Part shown: piece by piece, positions 63,386 through 64,000 of the stretch
Layout of the letters: the number at the start of each line of letters is the position of its first letter
Numbering within the stretch: the first letter of the stretch is position 1
Assembly (NCBI RefSeq): GCF_900095735.1
Contig: NZ_FNLO01000001.1
Location: 542,634-606,633, forward strand
Direction: 5' to 3'
Origin: Chitinasiproducens palmae
GTDB lineage: Bacteria > Pseudomonadota > Gammaproteobacteria > Burkholderiales > Burkholderiaceae
DNA length: 64,000 nt
Made by a program: the position numbers and the translations under genes
The notes under the pieces: model-generated
What the model saw: only the letters and a program-made list of their open reading frames with translations
What the model was told of the DNA's origin: nothing
Database searches by the model: none

Positions 63386-64000
63386 AGGACTCCAACGCAG
63401 TGCCATCCTGCTGATGTCGCTCGGCGAGGACGAGGCGGCCGAGGTCTTCAAATACCTGGCCCCGCGCGAGGTGCAGCGCCTGGGCGCCGCGATGGCCCAG
63501 CTCAAGACCGTGTCGCGCGACCAGATCGATTCGGTGCTGGCGGACTTCGTCGACGAAGCCAAGCAGCACACCGCGCTGAATCTCGATTCCGGCACCTACA
63601 TCCGTGCGGTGTTGACCAAGGCGCTTGGCAACGACAAGGCGGCCGGCCTGATCGAACGCATCCTCGAAGGCGGCGACACCAGCGGCATCGAAGGCCTGAA
63701 GTGGATGGAGTCGTCCGCCGTTGCCGAGCTGATCCGCAACGAGCATCCGCAGATCATCGCGACGATCCTCGTCCACCTGGATCGCGATCAGGCTTCCGAG
63801 GTGCTGGAGTGCTTCGTCGAACGTTTGCGCAACGACGTCGTGCTGCGCATCGCGACGCTCGACGGCATCCAGCCCGCGGCGCTGCGCGAGCTCAACGACG
63901 TGCTGACCAAGCTGCTGTCGGGCAGCGATAACATCAGGCGCACGCCGCTGGGTGGCGCGCGCACCGCTGCGGAAATCCTGAACTTCATGGGCGGCGCCAA
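63375..64000 (+). CDS. fliG: Flagellar motor switch protein FliG, N-terminal part
   Basis: The first 208 residues of FliG run to the window edge. [40 protein letters not shown] is the FliF-binding N-terminal domain; the middle domain with [28 protein letters not shown] (the EHPQ motif that binds FliM) follows. The start at 63375 lies inside the end of fliF. The C-terminal torque-generating domain is outside the window. Confidence 0.97.
   Translation, partial: [208 protein letters not shown]

Noticed and set aside
61655-63595. 646-codon open frame opposite fliF
   Set aside because: Antisense to FliF with low-complexity His/Arg-rich translation and no recognisable domain.

Overview
The window is high-GC chromosomal DNA of a motile, aerobic Gram-negative bacterium. 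The gene content and protein sequences point to Burkholderiaceae (Betaproteobacteria): a GcvA-type LysR regulator beside a glutaryl-CoA dehydrogenase, flagellar order fliC-fliD-fliS-fliT-fliK-flhB'-(fliE divergent)-fliF-fliG, and Burkholderia-style catabolic operons. Genus cannot be fixed from the sequence alone. No rRNA, tRNA, CRISPR array, prophage or insertion sequence was recognised.

Region 1 (1-6460) is a glutarate / short-chain acyl-CoA oxidation block: the 3' end of etfA, a divergent LysR regulator, glutaryl-CoA dehydrogenase, a class III CoA-transferase, ETF:ubiquinone oxidoreductase and a 3-hydroxyacyl-CoA dehydrogenase. Together they would activate glutarate, oxidise it to crotonyl-CoA and pass electrons through ETF and ETF-QO to quinone. 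A vapBC toxin-antitoxin pair with a well-formed promoter and palindromic operator follows (6649-7368).

Region 2 (8502-18899) is a predicted c-di-GMP-controlled surface polysaccharide locus: wecB (UDP-GlcNAc 2-epimerase), a BcsB-like periplasmic membrane-anchored protein, an NfrB-type GT2 synthase with two MshEN-like modules, an NfrA-type TPR outer-membrane protein, and a secreted protein of unknown family, possibly a hydrolase. It resembles the E. coli phage N4 glycan receptor (NGR) system but carries a BcsB-like subunit.

Region 3 (19695-34723) is a complete-looking type IVb (R64/TCP-like) pilus locus: major pilin PilS, TcpQ-domain protein, secretin PilN, PilO2, PilP, ATPase PilQ, PilR, a second PilT/DotB-like ATPase, prepilin peptidase, lytic transglycosylase, a PilM-like protein, and three consecutive ~470-510 aa PilV-like prepilins that share an internal module.

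Region 4 (35208-48774) is metabolic: Mn-type superoxide dismutase with a bidirectional terminator, an MFS carboxylate transporter, a LysR regulator, a PdxA-family dehydrogenase, a tight D-amino-acid operon (D-serine dehydratase-like enzyme, RpiR regulator, N-acyl-D-amino-acid deacylase, RidA, GntP permease) and an isolated HemS-type haem-handling protein beside an AT-rich tract.

Region 5 (48775-64000) leads into flagellar genes: a TPR plus GT9-like glycosyltransferase that may glycosylate flagellin, a soluble NarX/DegS-type kinase with a NarL-type response regulator, flagellin with a sigma-28 promoter, fliD, fliS, fliT, fliK, a FlhB C-domain paralogue, fliE on the opposite strand, fliF and the start of fliG.

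Short tandem repeats (7-16 bp units) recur across the window, both in coding regions (NfrA-like linker, TPR-glycosyltransferase) and between genes. Large open frames opposite genes such as fliC and fliF are products of high GC and were not annotated.
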